Shown here: positions 54,471 through 62,699 of the stretch, in pieces
How the letters are laid out: every line of letters begins with the position of its first letter
How positions within the stretch are numbered: position 1 is the stretch's first letter
Assembly: GCF_019670005.1 (NCBI RefSeq)
Contig: NZ_AP019783.1
Coordinates: 62,001-126,000, forward strand
Reading direction: 5' to 3'
Length of the DNA stretch: 64,000 bases
DNA from: Methylomagnum ishizawai
GTDB lineage: Bacteria > Pseudomonadota > Gammaproteobacteria > Methylococcales > Methylococcaceae
The notes under the pieces: model-generated
Database searches by the model: none
The model's input: only the letters and a program-made list of their open reading frames with translations
Told to the model about the DNA's origin: nothing
Position numbers and translations under genes: made by a program

Positions 54471-55718
54471 ATGGGGCGGTTATCTCGGGATGCGCGGCTG
54501 GAAACCCGCGATGCGCGGGCACGGCTCAAGATTCAGCACGAACCTTATTGGCGGCAAATCACACCGGGGCTGTTCCTGGGTTACCGCAAAGGCTCGCGTG
54601 GCGGAGTGTGGATGGTTCGGAAAACGGAGGATGGGCAGAAGATCAAGCGCACGCTGGGCGCTGCCGATGACCACCAGGACGCCAACGATGTGGATGTCCT
54701 CAACTATAAGCAGGCCCATAGGAAGGCCATCGAATTCGCCGAATCTAAGATCGAGGTGAGGCGGCAGGATCGATACACCATTGCCCAGGCAATGGTGGAC
54801 TACATGGCTTGGCTGTCGGTCCATGGCAAGAGCGCTGCCCAAACCCGCCCGACCGTGGATGCACATATCCTCCCAGCCTTCGGCGATATGAATCTGTGCG
54901 ATCTAAGCACCGAAAAGCTCATCTTATGGCAAAAGCAATTGGTCGAACAGCCGATTAGGCGGCGCGGTAAATTGCTCCCGGTCGATCCCGACGATGCCGA
55001 AGCTCTGCGTAAGCGCAAGGCTTCGGCGAACCGCATTATGACGGTACTCAAGGCTGCTCTGAATCACGCCTGGAAAAATGGCAAGGTTGAATCGAAGGAT
55101 GCATGGGAGCGTGTAAAACCTTTCCGGGCGGTGGATATACCGAAGCAACGGTATCTCTCGGAATTGGAATGCTCCCGGTTGCTAAACGCTTGCGGTCCAG
55201 ACTTTCGCGAGCTGGTCCGGGGAGCTTTGTTGACCGGTTGCCGATATGGGGAACTTACCCGATTGCGGGTCGAGGATTTCGTCGTGGACGCGGGCGCTGT
55301 GCTGGTGAGGGAGGCCAAGAGCGGCAAGTCCCGGCATGTTCCGTTGACCGACGAGGGGCGGACTTGCTTTGCCCGCTGGGCGGCGGGAAAGCTGCGCGGC
55401 GAGTTCATTTTCACCCGCGCGGATGGCGGACCTTGGGGCAAGGACCATCAGGCCCGACGGATGGCCGAAGCCTGCGCCAACGCCAAAATCGAGCCAGCGG
55501 TATCGTTCCATGATCTGCGGAACACCTATGGTTCGCTGCTGGCAATGCGGGGCGTGCCTTTGCAAGTCATCGCTGCCGCCCTGGGCCATGCGGATACCCG
55601 AATGACCGAGCGGCACTATGCGCATTTACGGGATTCCTACGTCGCGCAAACCATACGGGCCAACCTTCCGAGCTTTGGCGCTGACCTGGAAAATGTAGTG
55701 CCGTTTGCCACGGCATGA
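54471..55718 (+). CDS. Tyrosine integrase
   Basis: Site-specific recombinase of 415 residues, of the type found with tRNA-targeting islands. The catalytic set is visible: Arg in TGCRYGELTRL, Lys-bearing beta hairpin (EAKSGKSRHVPL), HDLRNTYGS, LGHAD and the nucleophile Tyr in ERHYAHLRD. An N-terminal DUF/SAM-like arm region includes GVWMVRKTEDGQKIKRTLG. The ATG at 54471 is chosen because GGAGG lies 5 bases upstream. Base composition is less GC-rich than in the genes before the tRNA fragment. Confidence 0.93.
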   Translation: MGRLSRDARLETRDARARLKIQHEPYWRQITPGLFLGYRKGSRGGVWMVRKTEDGQKIKRTLGAADDHQDANDVDVLNYKQAHRKAIEFAESKIEVRRQDRYTIAQAMVDYMAWLSVHGKSAAQTRPTVDAHILPAFGDMNLCDLSTEKLILWQKQLVEQPIRRRGKLLPVDPDDAEALRKRKASANRIMTVLKAALNHAWKNGKVESKDAWERVKPFRAVDIPKQRYLSELECSRLLNACGPDFRELVRGALLTGCRYGELTRLRVEDFVVDAGAVLVREAKSGKSRHVPLTDEGRTCFARWAAGKLRGEFIFTRADGGPWGKDHQARRMAEACANAKIEPAVSFHDLRNTYGSLLAMRGVPLQVIAAALGHADTRMTERHYAHLRDSYVAQTIRANLPSFGADLENVVPFATA

Positions 55719-55850
55719 ATCCGAAACAAGCCCGGAATCCCTTCGGTTCGGCCTCTCATTTCCGGGAAATTCCGCAGATTTTTTGACCCCCTGAAAGCCA
55801 AGCGTGGCAAGGCTTTGACGGGTGCGGACGCTTGTGGAAAGTGAAGGGAT

Positions 55851-55872
55851 ATGGTAAAAATTTGCTAGAGTG
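55851..55872 (+). promoter_or_regulatory. Motif shared with position 59523 (promoter-like)
   Basis: ATGGTAAAAATTTGCTAGAG followed by TG. A near copy stands at 59523-59546 upstream of the methyltransferase gene. TTGCTAGAGT could serve as an extended -10 box. It lies 70-90 bases before the AlpA-like gene. Confidence 0.4.
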
Positions 55873-55887
55873 GGGGAAGTAACACAC

Positions 55888-55915
55888 AAGCTGCGCTAAA
55901 GCGCGGCTTTTTTTT
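55888..55915 (+). terminator. Terminator-like hairpin between integrase and AlpA-like gene
   Basis: AAGCTGCGC faces GCGCGGCTT across TAAA (one G-T pair), followed by a T run to 55915. It lies only 27 bases upstream of the AlpA-like start, after the promoter-like motif at 55851, so it could attenuate that gene rather than only end the integrase transcript. Confidence 0.7.
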
Positions 55916-55941
55916 GCCCTAAAGAAAAGCGAGGTCAATCA

Positions 55942-56202
55942 ATGAAGCCACGATCCTCAAAGGATTTACAAAAGATCGGCGCTCCCTCCGAGCCTCATGC
56001 CATGCCTCACCCTTTGGTTTATTCCATCCCCGAGTTTTGCAAAGCCCATGGATTTTCTCGGGCGATGCTTTACAAGCTGTGGGCGGAAGGCAAAGGACCG
56101 CGCGTGATGAAAATTGGCAAGCGGACGCTCATTTCAGCCGAATCGGCGGCGGCTTGGCGGCACAGTCTGGAAATCGAACCAGACCCGAGCAGCTTGGAGT
56201 AA
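55942..56202 (+). CDS. AlpA/excisionase-like helix-turn-helix protein
   Basis: Small DNA-binding protein of 86 residues. The MerR/AlpA-type HTH is YSIPEFCKAHGFSRAMLYKLWAEGKGP, read in pieces, followed by the wing MKIGKRTLISAESAAAWRHSL. Such proteins control integrase and replication genes of P4-like elements or help excision. Ribosome site GAGG 7 bases before the ATG. It is followed by the primase gene after 10 bases. Confidence 0.85.
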   Translation: MKPRSSKDLQKIGAPSEPHAMPHPLVYSIPEFCKAHGFSRAMLYKLWAEGKGPRVMKIGKRTLISAESAAAWRHSLEIEPDPSSLE

Positions 56203-56212
56203 GGAGAGTGCC

Positions 56213-57235
56213 ATGGCTATTCCAACCCCAACCCCGGACGTGCGAATGAGCGCAACCGGGTTTTTTTGTGGAGGTGGATCGCGGGCGCATAACTCCATGA
56301 GCATTGCCTACCGGCTTGAGGAGTTCCGCAACTTCATCGCATCGAGATATGGGCTTGCCTTGATTGGTCAATTGCAGCCCGATGGATACTTCCATGGGCT
56401 GAAAACCGATCTGGACCGTCATGGAGGCAGGCCATTCAGGTATTCCGTTCACCTGGACCCGCCTCAAAACGTTTTCTACACCGACCTGAAGCGTAATTTT
56501 TCCGGTGTCTGGTTTCCTGAGGGCGGTGCAGCTTTGTCCCTGGCTGAGCGGGAACACCTTCGTCGGGAAGCGGAGGCGCGGCGGCTCCGGCGGGACGCCG
56601 AAATCAGGGCGGTCCACCTCAAAGCAGCTATCAAGGCGCGGGCGCTATGGCGTAGCGCGGTGCCCGCCTTACCTCATCATCCCTATTTGATTCGCAAACA
56701 TATCGATGCCCATGGCGTCCGGTTCTTGCCGGTTTGGCAACGACGGATCGAGCGGGAGCCGGGCCGATTCGAGTGGATACGGGTCGAGCGGGTTTTGTTG
56801 GTGCCGATGAGGAACCAGCACGGCCAGCTATGGAGCGTCCAAGCGATTTTTCCCGAACACTGCCCGGAACTTGGCCGCGACAAGGATTTTTTGCCGGGAT
56901 CGCGTAAGAAAGGTTTGTTCCATTGGCTTGGGCCACGGACCGCGACCATTTGCCTGGTCGAGGGGTTCGGGACGGGGTGTTCGGTCTTCGAGGCCACAGG
57001 TTATAGGACCGTGGTGTGCTTCGATGCGGGCAACTTGCCCGTCGTCGCCGAAATTGTCCGGGGAATCCTGCCTGAGACCAGAATCGTGGTCTGTGCGGAC
57101 CATGACCAAGCCGGATTGGAGAAGGGCCGGGAGGCGGCGGAGCGGGTGGACGGTTTTCTTGCGGTGCCGCCCACCGTTGGTGCGGATTTTAACGACTGGG
57201 CGGTTTCGCTCAAGGAGGTCGGCCATGGCCGATGA
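56213..57235 (+). CDS. Toprim-domain primase of the integrative element
   Basis: Replication primase-like protein of up to 340 residues. The C-terminal Toprim domain has the catalytic Glu in LVEGFGTG and the DxD motif in VVCADHDQAG. The middle is a helical, arginine-rich linker. The ATG at 56213 has AAGGAG 6 bases upstream, but its first 28 codons cross a terminator-like hairpin and have low coding quality; the in-frame ATG at 56297 (MSIAYRLEEF) may be the functional start of the enzyme. Its end overlaps the DUF927 gene by 11 bases. Confidence 0.82.
   Translation: MAIPTPTPDVRMSATGFFCGGGSRAHNSMSIAYRLEEFRNFIASRYGLALIGQLQPDGYFHGLKTDLDRHGGRPFRYSVHLDPPQNVFYTDLKRNFSGVWFPEGGAALSLAEREHLRREAEARRLRRDAEIRAVHLKAAIKARALWRSAVPALPHHPYLIRKHIDAHGVRFLPVWQRRIEREPGRFEWIRVERVLLVPMRNQHGQLWSVQAIFPEHCPELGRDKDFLPGSRKKGLFHWLGPRTATICLVEGFGTGCSVFEATGYRTVVCFDAGNLPVVAEIVRGILPETRIVVCADHDQAGLEKGREAAERVDGFLAVPPTVGADFNDWAVSLKEVGHGR
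56230..56267 (+). terminator. Terminator-like leader hairpin inside the 5' end of the primase frame
   Basis: AACCCCGG (56230-56237) pairs with CCGGGTT (56256-56262) with one bulged C; an inner TGCG/CGCA stem caps it; seven T follow (56261-56267). Its place between alpA and primase resembles the immunity/leader RNA region of P4-like elements (C4 RNA), which is only an inference. Confidence 0.55.
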
Positions 57236-59150
57236 AAAGGATAACCAAGGAACGATCAAGCTGGTCATCGACAATGCTTCCAAGCCCACGAAAAGGGTGA
57301 AAAAGACGGCGGATACGCAGCCCAGTAAAGCGACATCAGAGAGTCGCGCCCGGTATTTGGTGCATGAAGGGCGCATTTGCAAGCTGGATGGCGACCTACG
57401 CAAGCCGCTCTGCAATTTCCAAGCTCGGATTGTCGAGGAAGTCTTGCACGACGACGGGGAAACCGCCGAGACTTTGTTTTCTATCGAAGGCCAGCTATGG
57501 AATGGACGTAACTTGCCCCGAATCGAGGTTTCCGCTTCCAGTTTCGCCGGGCTGGGTTGGGTCACGGCGCGGTGGGGCGCGGGTGCCATCGTACACGCCG
57601 GTAGCGCGGTCAAGGACCAGTTACGGGAAGCCCTGCAAGAGTTATCAGCCGACATCAAGCAGAGGACGGTTTATACCCATACCGGCTGGCGTTTGCTGGA
57701 CGGGGGATGGCGTTACCTGCACGGGGCCGGGGCCATCGGTGCCGACGGTAATCGGGAGGGCGTGGAAGTATTTCCCGGCCAAGGCCACATGCGGCTTTAT
57801 CGCCTGCCTCCCCCGCCCGAAGGGGTGGATTTGGCCCCGGCGGTTCGTGCCAGTTTAGGGCTGTTGGACCTCGCGCCGAACCGCCCGGATTTGGGCGCTT
57901 ATCTGTTGGGCGCGACCTATCGGGCACCGACCGCCGAGGCCGCTCCCATCGACCACGGGGGATGGTTATTCGGCACCACCGGCAACTTCAAGAGCGAGGC
58001 GGCGGCGCTGTCTTTGGCGCATTTCGGGGAATTCGATGGGCGTCACCTGACGGCCAATTTCACCGATTCCGAGGGCAACATCGAATACAAGAGCTATTCG
58101 GCCAAGGATGCCTTGTTTTTGGTGGACGACTTCAAGCCCATCGGTGGCGCGAACGAGGTCAATAAGCTCCACGCCAAAGCCGACCGGATTTTCCGGGGGG
58201 TTGGCAATCAGGCCGGGCGTGGCACCTTGACGGCGAACCGTAAGGAACGGGCGGCCTATTACGCGCGTGGGATGGTGCTGGCAACCGGCGAAGACCTGCC
58301 CCGAGGGCAATCGTTGCGGGCGCGGCTGACGATAACTGAACTGGCTAAGGGTGATATTGACCGGGAGCGCCTGAGCCAGTTGCAACGCGCGGCTCGCGGA
58401 GGTTTGTTCAGGCAAGCCATGGCGGCTTATCTGCGCTGGCTGGCCCCCCAAATGCAAGAACTGAAAGTCCGGTTGCCGGAGTTGATCCGGCATTTCCGTG
58501 ACCAAGCCATCAGTACGGGGTTCGCAAGCGCCCATGCGCGAACCGCCAGTGATTACGCCAGCTTGAAGCTGGGGCTGTCCCTCTTTATCGAGTTCGCCAC
58601 GGAGAGCGGGGTTCTGGCCTCGGCGGAAGCCAGCGATTTTGAAGCGCGGGCCGAGGGAGCCTTGCGGGATTTGATGGCGCGACAAGGCGACAACCAGGCC
58701 GAGGAGAACGAAGTGCGGCGGTTTTTTACCTTGCTGCGCTCCGCCTTGAGTGCCGGGCGCTGCCATGTTTCCGACCGGCATCACCAAGGCCCGCCGGAGG
58801 TCCAGCCCCATGCTTGGGGGTGGCGGGCCGTGCCTGCCGGGCCGTTGGAAGGCACAACCAAGGAAACCAAACCACAAGGATCGTGCATCGGTTGGACCGA
58901 TGGCAAAACCCTATGGCTCGATGGCGATGCGGCCTTCGCCATCGCGCAGGTTTATGCGCGGGAGCAAGGCGGGCTGTTTGAAATCGGCAAAATCACCCTG
59001 TGGAAACGGGTCCATGAGGCCAAACTCTTGATGGCCTGCACCCATGAGAAAGGTAGGTTTCGCAAACTTACGGTTAAGCGGCGGATCGCCGGAGTCCAGA
59101 CCCCGGTTTATGAACTGGCCGCGACTGTGTTTGAAAGCATGGAGGAATGA
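57225..59150 (+). CDS. DUF927-family helicase-like ATPase
   Basis: Putative replicative helicase of the element, 641 residues. DUF927 core with Walker A LFGTTGNFKSEAAA, ALFLVDDFKP as Walker B and an arginine-rich sensor region (LTANRKERAAYYARGMVLATGE, read in pieces). N-terminal part (1-60) is basic and low in structure. The C-terminal 150 residues look like a winged helix (FFTLLRSALSAG, KTLWLDGDAAFAIAQ). Ribosome site AAGGAGG, 6 bases from the ATG. Primase plus this ATPase would do the job that the single alpha protein does in phage P4. Confidence 0.87.
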   Translation: MADEKDNQGTIKLVIDNASKPTKRVKKTADTQPSKATSESRARYLVHEGRICKLDGDLRKPLCNFQARIVEEVLHDDGETAETLFSIEGQLWNGRNLPRIEVSASSFAGLGWVTARWGAGAIVHAGSAVKDQLREALQELSADIKQRTVYTHTGWRLLDGGWRYLHGAGAIGADGNREGVEVFPGQGHMRLYRLPPPPEGVDLAPAVRASLGLLDLAPNRPDLGAYLLGATYRAPTAEAAPIDHGGWLFGTTGNFKSEAAALSLAHFGEFDGRHLTANFTDSEGNIEYKSYSAKDALFLVDDFKPIGGANEVNKLHAKADRIFRGVGNQAGRGTLTANRKERAAYYARGMVLATGEDLPRGQSLRARLTITELAKGDIDRERLSQLQRAARGGLFRQAMAAYLRWLAPQMQELKVRLPELIRHFRDQAISTGFASAHARTASDYASLKLGLSLFIEFATESGVLASAEASDFEARAEGALRDLMARQGDNQAEENEVRRFFTLLRSALSAGRCHVSDRHHQGPPEVQPHAWGWRAVPAGPLEGTTKETKPQGSCIGWTDGKTLWLDGDAAFAIAQVYAREQGGLFEIGKITLWKRVHEAKLLMACTHEKGRFRKLTVKRRIAGVQTPVYELAATVFESMEE

Positions 59151-59166
59151 ATATTCTGGATTCTAC

Positions 59167-59398
59167 GGGGAACAGGGGGAACAGACTTGAAAATAGCCTG
59201 TCCTGATGGAGCCTTAGGCCGTTCCCCATGGCCTTGCTCAATGGGGAACAGTTCCCCATGACTGGGGAACAGGCAGGGGCCAGGGCAAAAGGTGGCGGTA
59301 TGCGCCGTGTCCCCCATCCCAGGAGGAACAGTCCACCACGGGGAACGGCTGGAAGCCGCGCCAGCCGTGGATTGTGGGGGATGTTCCCCATGTTCCCC
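59167..59398. other. Cluster of ten GGGGAAC repeats: putative replication origin
   Basis: Copies of GGGGAAC(A/G) occur on the plus strand at 59167, 59176, 59243, 59264, 59340 and in variant form (GAGGAACAGT) at 59323, and on the minus strand at 59221-59227, 59251-59257, 59383-59389 and 59392-59398. Two of them form the palindrome GGGGAACAGTTCCCC (59243-59257). They lie right after the helicase gene and before an AT-rich stretch (59440-59530). P4 alpha binds GGTGAACAG-type iterons, a close parallel. No gene is supported between 59151 and 59856. Confidence 0.6.
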
Positions 59399-59522
59399 GT
59401 GCCAAGCGGATACACCACCATGAAGCCGTCAGTGATTGCTGGAATATGGGAAGGTTTTTCCGTTCACTGGACTATCATAAGAGTCGGTATCAACCATCTA
59501 ACCTATTGATTATAAAAAAGAA

Positions 59523-59546
59523 TGTGGTAAAATCTGTGTTAGGGTG
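59523..59546 (+). promoter_or_regulatory. Second copy of the alpA-type promoter-like motif
   Basis: TGTGGTAAAATCTGTGTTAG followed by GGTG, aligned with the motif at 55851-55872. A GTGAG/CTCAC inverted repeat follows directly. It is about 310 bases before the methyltransferase gene. Confidence 0.4.
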
Positions 59547-59856
59547 AGGGGCTTATTGCTCACGCCATCCCACCTTCCAAAGCGCTCACGGCTACTTTTC
59601 CCCATACCTAACTTTGTTAGGGCATTCCATTAAATCAAGCTTTCGCTCTGCCATATCCCTATCTCGGGACGGGCGGGCTTCATTCTTTGAGTATTGGCAT
59701 CTCGCATCATTGCGTATACAGTCTCTTGCATGAGATGAATGATTCAGGCGGAGGGCACTCAACCCTCGGCATTCATCCTTAATTCAAAGCGACCCTGCTG
59801 CCTCATCAATACCATGCGGCCTTGGAAGCTTGGAAACACGCCTTTGGGAAACCGCC

Positions 59857-61271
59857 ATGACCAAAAAAACCAATTCAAACCCACCGATTCCGGCGGAACC
59901 CGTCGCCGATTCCATCCGTTCGCTGCACCACCGGGCCAAGCGCAAGAATATTCCCGCCGCCGGTTTGGAGGCGCACGGGCGCATCCAGGAAGTGCCCAAA
60001 ATCCGCCATGAGTACAACCCGCATTTACCGCCAGTGTTGCGGTCGGCGAAGGAGCCGAACGCGGCGGACAAGCTCCCGGAGTTGCTGCAAACCGCCCGCC
60101 AGCGCCCGCTGATCGAGGAGGAGGCGCGGCTGTTGGCGGAGGCGTTGCGGCGGCATGAGCCGTGGCTGGAATGGTCGGGCAAGCGGGAGAAGCCGTGGTT
60201 CGAGGTGGAGCCGGTGGCGCTGCACATGCACGAGCGGGTTTCGACCCAGGCCATTTTGCGGGTGTTGGCGCGGGAGGATGTGCAGCGGGATTTGTTCGCC
60301 GATCCGCAGCAGAGTTATTCGGAGGCGGTGCAGTTTTACCGGCATGAGATCGACTGGGCGAACCGGATGATTCTGGGGGATTCGCTACAGGTGATGGCGT
60401 CCTTGGCGCGGCGGGAGGATTTGGCGGGCAAGGTGCAGATGATTTATTTCGATCCGCCGTATGGGATCAAATTCAGTTCCAATTTCCAGCCGCAGTTGGG
60501 TCAGCGGGATGTGAAGGACCGGGAGCAGGATTTGACCCGCGAGCCGGAAATGGTGCGGGCGTATCGGGATACTTGGACGCTGGGGATTCATTCCTATCTG
60601 GCGTATTTGCGGGACCGGCTGGCGATGGCGAAGGAATTGCTGACGGATTCGGGGAGTATCTTCGTGCAGATTGGAGAGGAAAATCTGCATCGTGCCCGGT
60701 GTTTGTTGGATGAAGTATTCGGGTTAGGAAACTTTATCAGTCAAATCACGGTTAAAAAAACAACCGGAAGCACAGCCGATTTCATTCCAAGCTCGTGTGA
60801 TTATTTGCTTTGGTATGGAAAGAATAAGGAGCAAACAAAATTTATTCCATTGTTCCAAGAGAAAAAACCGGGTGATGAAGGGGCTACTGGTTATTCAAAA
60901 GTTGAATTACCAAATGGCGAAAGGCGATCTATCCAAGATGAAGAATTAGAAGACCCGTCACTATTTCCGAAAGGAGCCGAAATATTCGCGGGCGACAATA
61001 TTACAAGTCAGAGCATGGGGCGCGAAAAAGGGGAAGGCGCAGCGTCTTGGTTTACAGTTCGCGTTGACGGTTTTGATTTCACGCCGGGGCCAAAGGCGCG
61101 ATGGAAAACAAACGAAGAAGGAATGTCGAGGTTACTGATTGCAGAAAGGCTAATCGGAGGTGATCGAACTACCCTTTCATATAAACGCAAGTTGTCAGAT
61201 TTCCCAGTGACTCCGCTTGCTGGCATTTGGTCCGATACTGTCGGTCAAAACCAACTTGGCGGGGAAAAGAT
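59857..61271 (+). pseudogene. Type III-like DNA methyltransferase (Mod), 5' part, cut by an insertion sequence
   Basis: First 471 codons of a beta-class adenine-specific DNA methyltransferase. Motif IV is YFDPPYGIKFSSN (about residue 200); GDSLQVMASLA marks motif V/VI surroundings and SGSIFVQIGEENLH follows. The reading frame runs into the insertion sequence and stops at 61305. The start at 59857 follows GGGAA. From about 60720 to 61260 (target-recognition region) the sequence is clearly more AT-rich than the parts before and after it. Motif I lies in the 3' part beyond the insertion. Confidence 0.88.
61261..61271. repeat. Target-site duplication, left copy
   Basis: GGGGAAAAGAT, identical to 62689-62699. 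An 11-base duplication is normal for IS4-family elements. Confidence 0.92.
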
Positions 61272-62688
61272 CAGCCCTTTCAAAGTGACTACTTCTTCTT
61301 CCTAAGTAATTGATATGTCGAGACATGTGGCTGTTTCGGGTCGTAGGGCGGTTTGTCGATGGGCTTTTTCGGGCCGCGCGGATGCTTTGTGAGGGTACGC
61401 AACGGGATGTTCCGGGCGGTTTCGCGCAGCCACGCGGCGAATTCCGCCGGGGTTTGTTCGGAGACGAACAGCCAGTCGCCGACCCCGCTGAGTTGGATGA
61501 GCGCGAGGAAAGTGGCGGCGATCTCGTGGGAGAGATAATACCCGGAGATATCCTTGGACACGGGTTTTCCATGGGCGCAGTCCAGCGCCGAGATCATGAC
61601 CGAGAAGAGGTTATAGGCGACCAGGGCCAGGGCGAATCCGAACAGGGCGGCCTTGGGATAGGCCAGGGTTTCGATCTCGGACTTGAAATGTTTTTCGACG
61701 TGTTGGAACGCGGTTTCCAGGGTCCAGCGCCTGCGGTAGAGGTCGGCGACGGTGGCGGCGGGTATGTCCGCCGGGAGGTCGGTCAGGATATCGACGAAGG
61801 CATCGCCGTCGCGGGTGGGTTGTTCGAGTTCGACGCGGACGAGGCGATAGGGCCGCCCGGCCACGCCGACCCGCTTTTCCAAAAGCCGCCCGCCGCCCTG
61901 TTCCCCGGCCTGGGAAAACAGGGTTTCCTCGGTCAGCGGCAGGTTCAGGTGCAAGCGCATCAAGGCGTGGGCGTTCCGGCCCTGGAGCCGGTCGAGGAAT
62001 CCCACGGTGCAGAAGTTGCGGTCGGCGATCCACAGTTCGCCGGCCTTGGGGATACCGGCCACGGCGTCGAGCAGGCGGCGCTCCTGGGCATGTCCGTCCT
62101 CGCAAGGGAACACGTCCCGCATCAGGCGGCGCTCCGGGTCGAACACCACCAGCGACTTGCCCGGCAACGCGGCACCGCCGACCTCGCGGTGGACGGCGAG
62201 GCGTTTCTCGCTCGCCGCCAGACAGTTGCCGTCGAGGAGGCGGACCGGATAACCCGGCAACCAGGGTTCGGGGGTGAAACCCAGGGCATCGAGAATATCC
62301 GACAGGTCTTCCGAGGTATCGCGCAGCAGGGCTTGGGACACGGATAATTCAACGCCCTTGAGTTTCTCGTAGAGCGCGGATACCGTTACCCCCAGGGGTT
62401 CCGGGTGTTTCTGGTAGGCCGCGTTGATCGAGGGATGGACCTTGAGGACCACGCTCAGCATGAGGTCGCACACCGTCGAAAATAGGATTTCCCGCGTGTA
62501 TTGCTCCTTCGCGTTCTCCAGGAAAATCCTGTCCAGCCTCTCCGCCGCAAAGCAGCGTTCCAGTAGGCCGTGCAGCAGGCAGGACAGGGGCATTTTCTGG
62601 CGGAATAGCTCTAGCATTGATCTCGACTATTGGTGTTGGTATGTTGAGCGCCGATAATACTATCGGTTATTTCAGTTTGAAAGGGCTG
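61272..62688 (-). mobile_element. IS4-family insertion sequence, 1417 bp
   Basis: Bounded by terminal inverted repeats CAGCCCTTTCAAA (61272-61284) and its complement (62676-62688), both perfect over 13 bases with further partial matching (G or C, then TGA). Flanked by an 11-base direct repeat. It contains one intact transposase gene on the minus strand. It splits the methyltransferase gene; removing the element plus one duplication copy restores the frame. Confidence 0.94.
61289..62617 (-). CDS. IS4-family DDE transposase
   Basis: Transposase of 442 residues that fills the element. DDE residues: Asp in RLLDGNCLAA, Asp in LWIADRNFCTVGF, and Glu in YRRRWTLETAFQHVEKHFK, which matches the Y-x2-R-x3-E signature of the IS4 family. 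The frame is intact and ends in a basic tail (LLRKKK), so the element may still be active. Confidence 0.94.
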   Translation of the reverse strand: MLELFRQKMPLSCLLHGLLERCFAAERLDRIFLENAKEQYTREILFSTVCDLMLSVVLKVHPSINAAYQKHPEPLGVTVSALYEKLKGVELSVSQALLRDTSEDLSDILDALGFTPEPWLPGYPVRLLDGNCLAASEKRLAVHREVGGAALPGKSLVVFDPERRLMRDVFPCEDGHAQERRLLDAVAGIPKAGELWIADRNFCTVGFLDRLQGRNAHALMRLHLNLPLTEETLFSQAGEQGGGRLLEKRVGVAGRPYRLVRVELEQPTRDGDAFVDILTDLPADIPAATVADLYRRRWTLETAFQHVEKHFKSEIETLAYPKAALFGFALALVAYNLFSVMISALDCAHGKPVSKDISGYYLSHEIAATFLALIQLSGVGDWLFVSEQTPAEFAAWLRETARNIPLRTLTKHPRGPKKPIDKPPYDPKQPHVSTYQLLRKKK

Positions 62689-62699
62689 GGGGAAAAGAT
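62689..62699. repeat. Target-site duplication, right copy
   Basis: GGGGAAAAGAT, identical to 61261-61271, in the same codon phase of the methyltransferase frame. Confidence 0.92.

Noticed and set aside
59228-59509. Open frame of 93 codons in the repeat region
   Set aside because: It is made by the GGGGAAC repeats; no ribosome site and no plausible domain. The repeats are better read as DNA sites.
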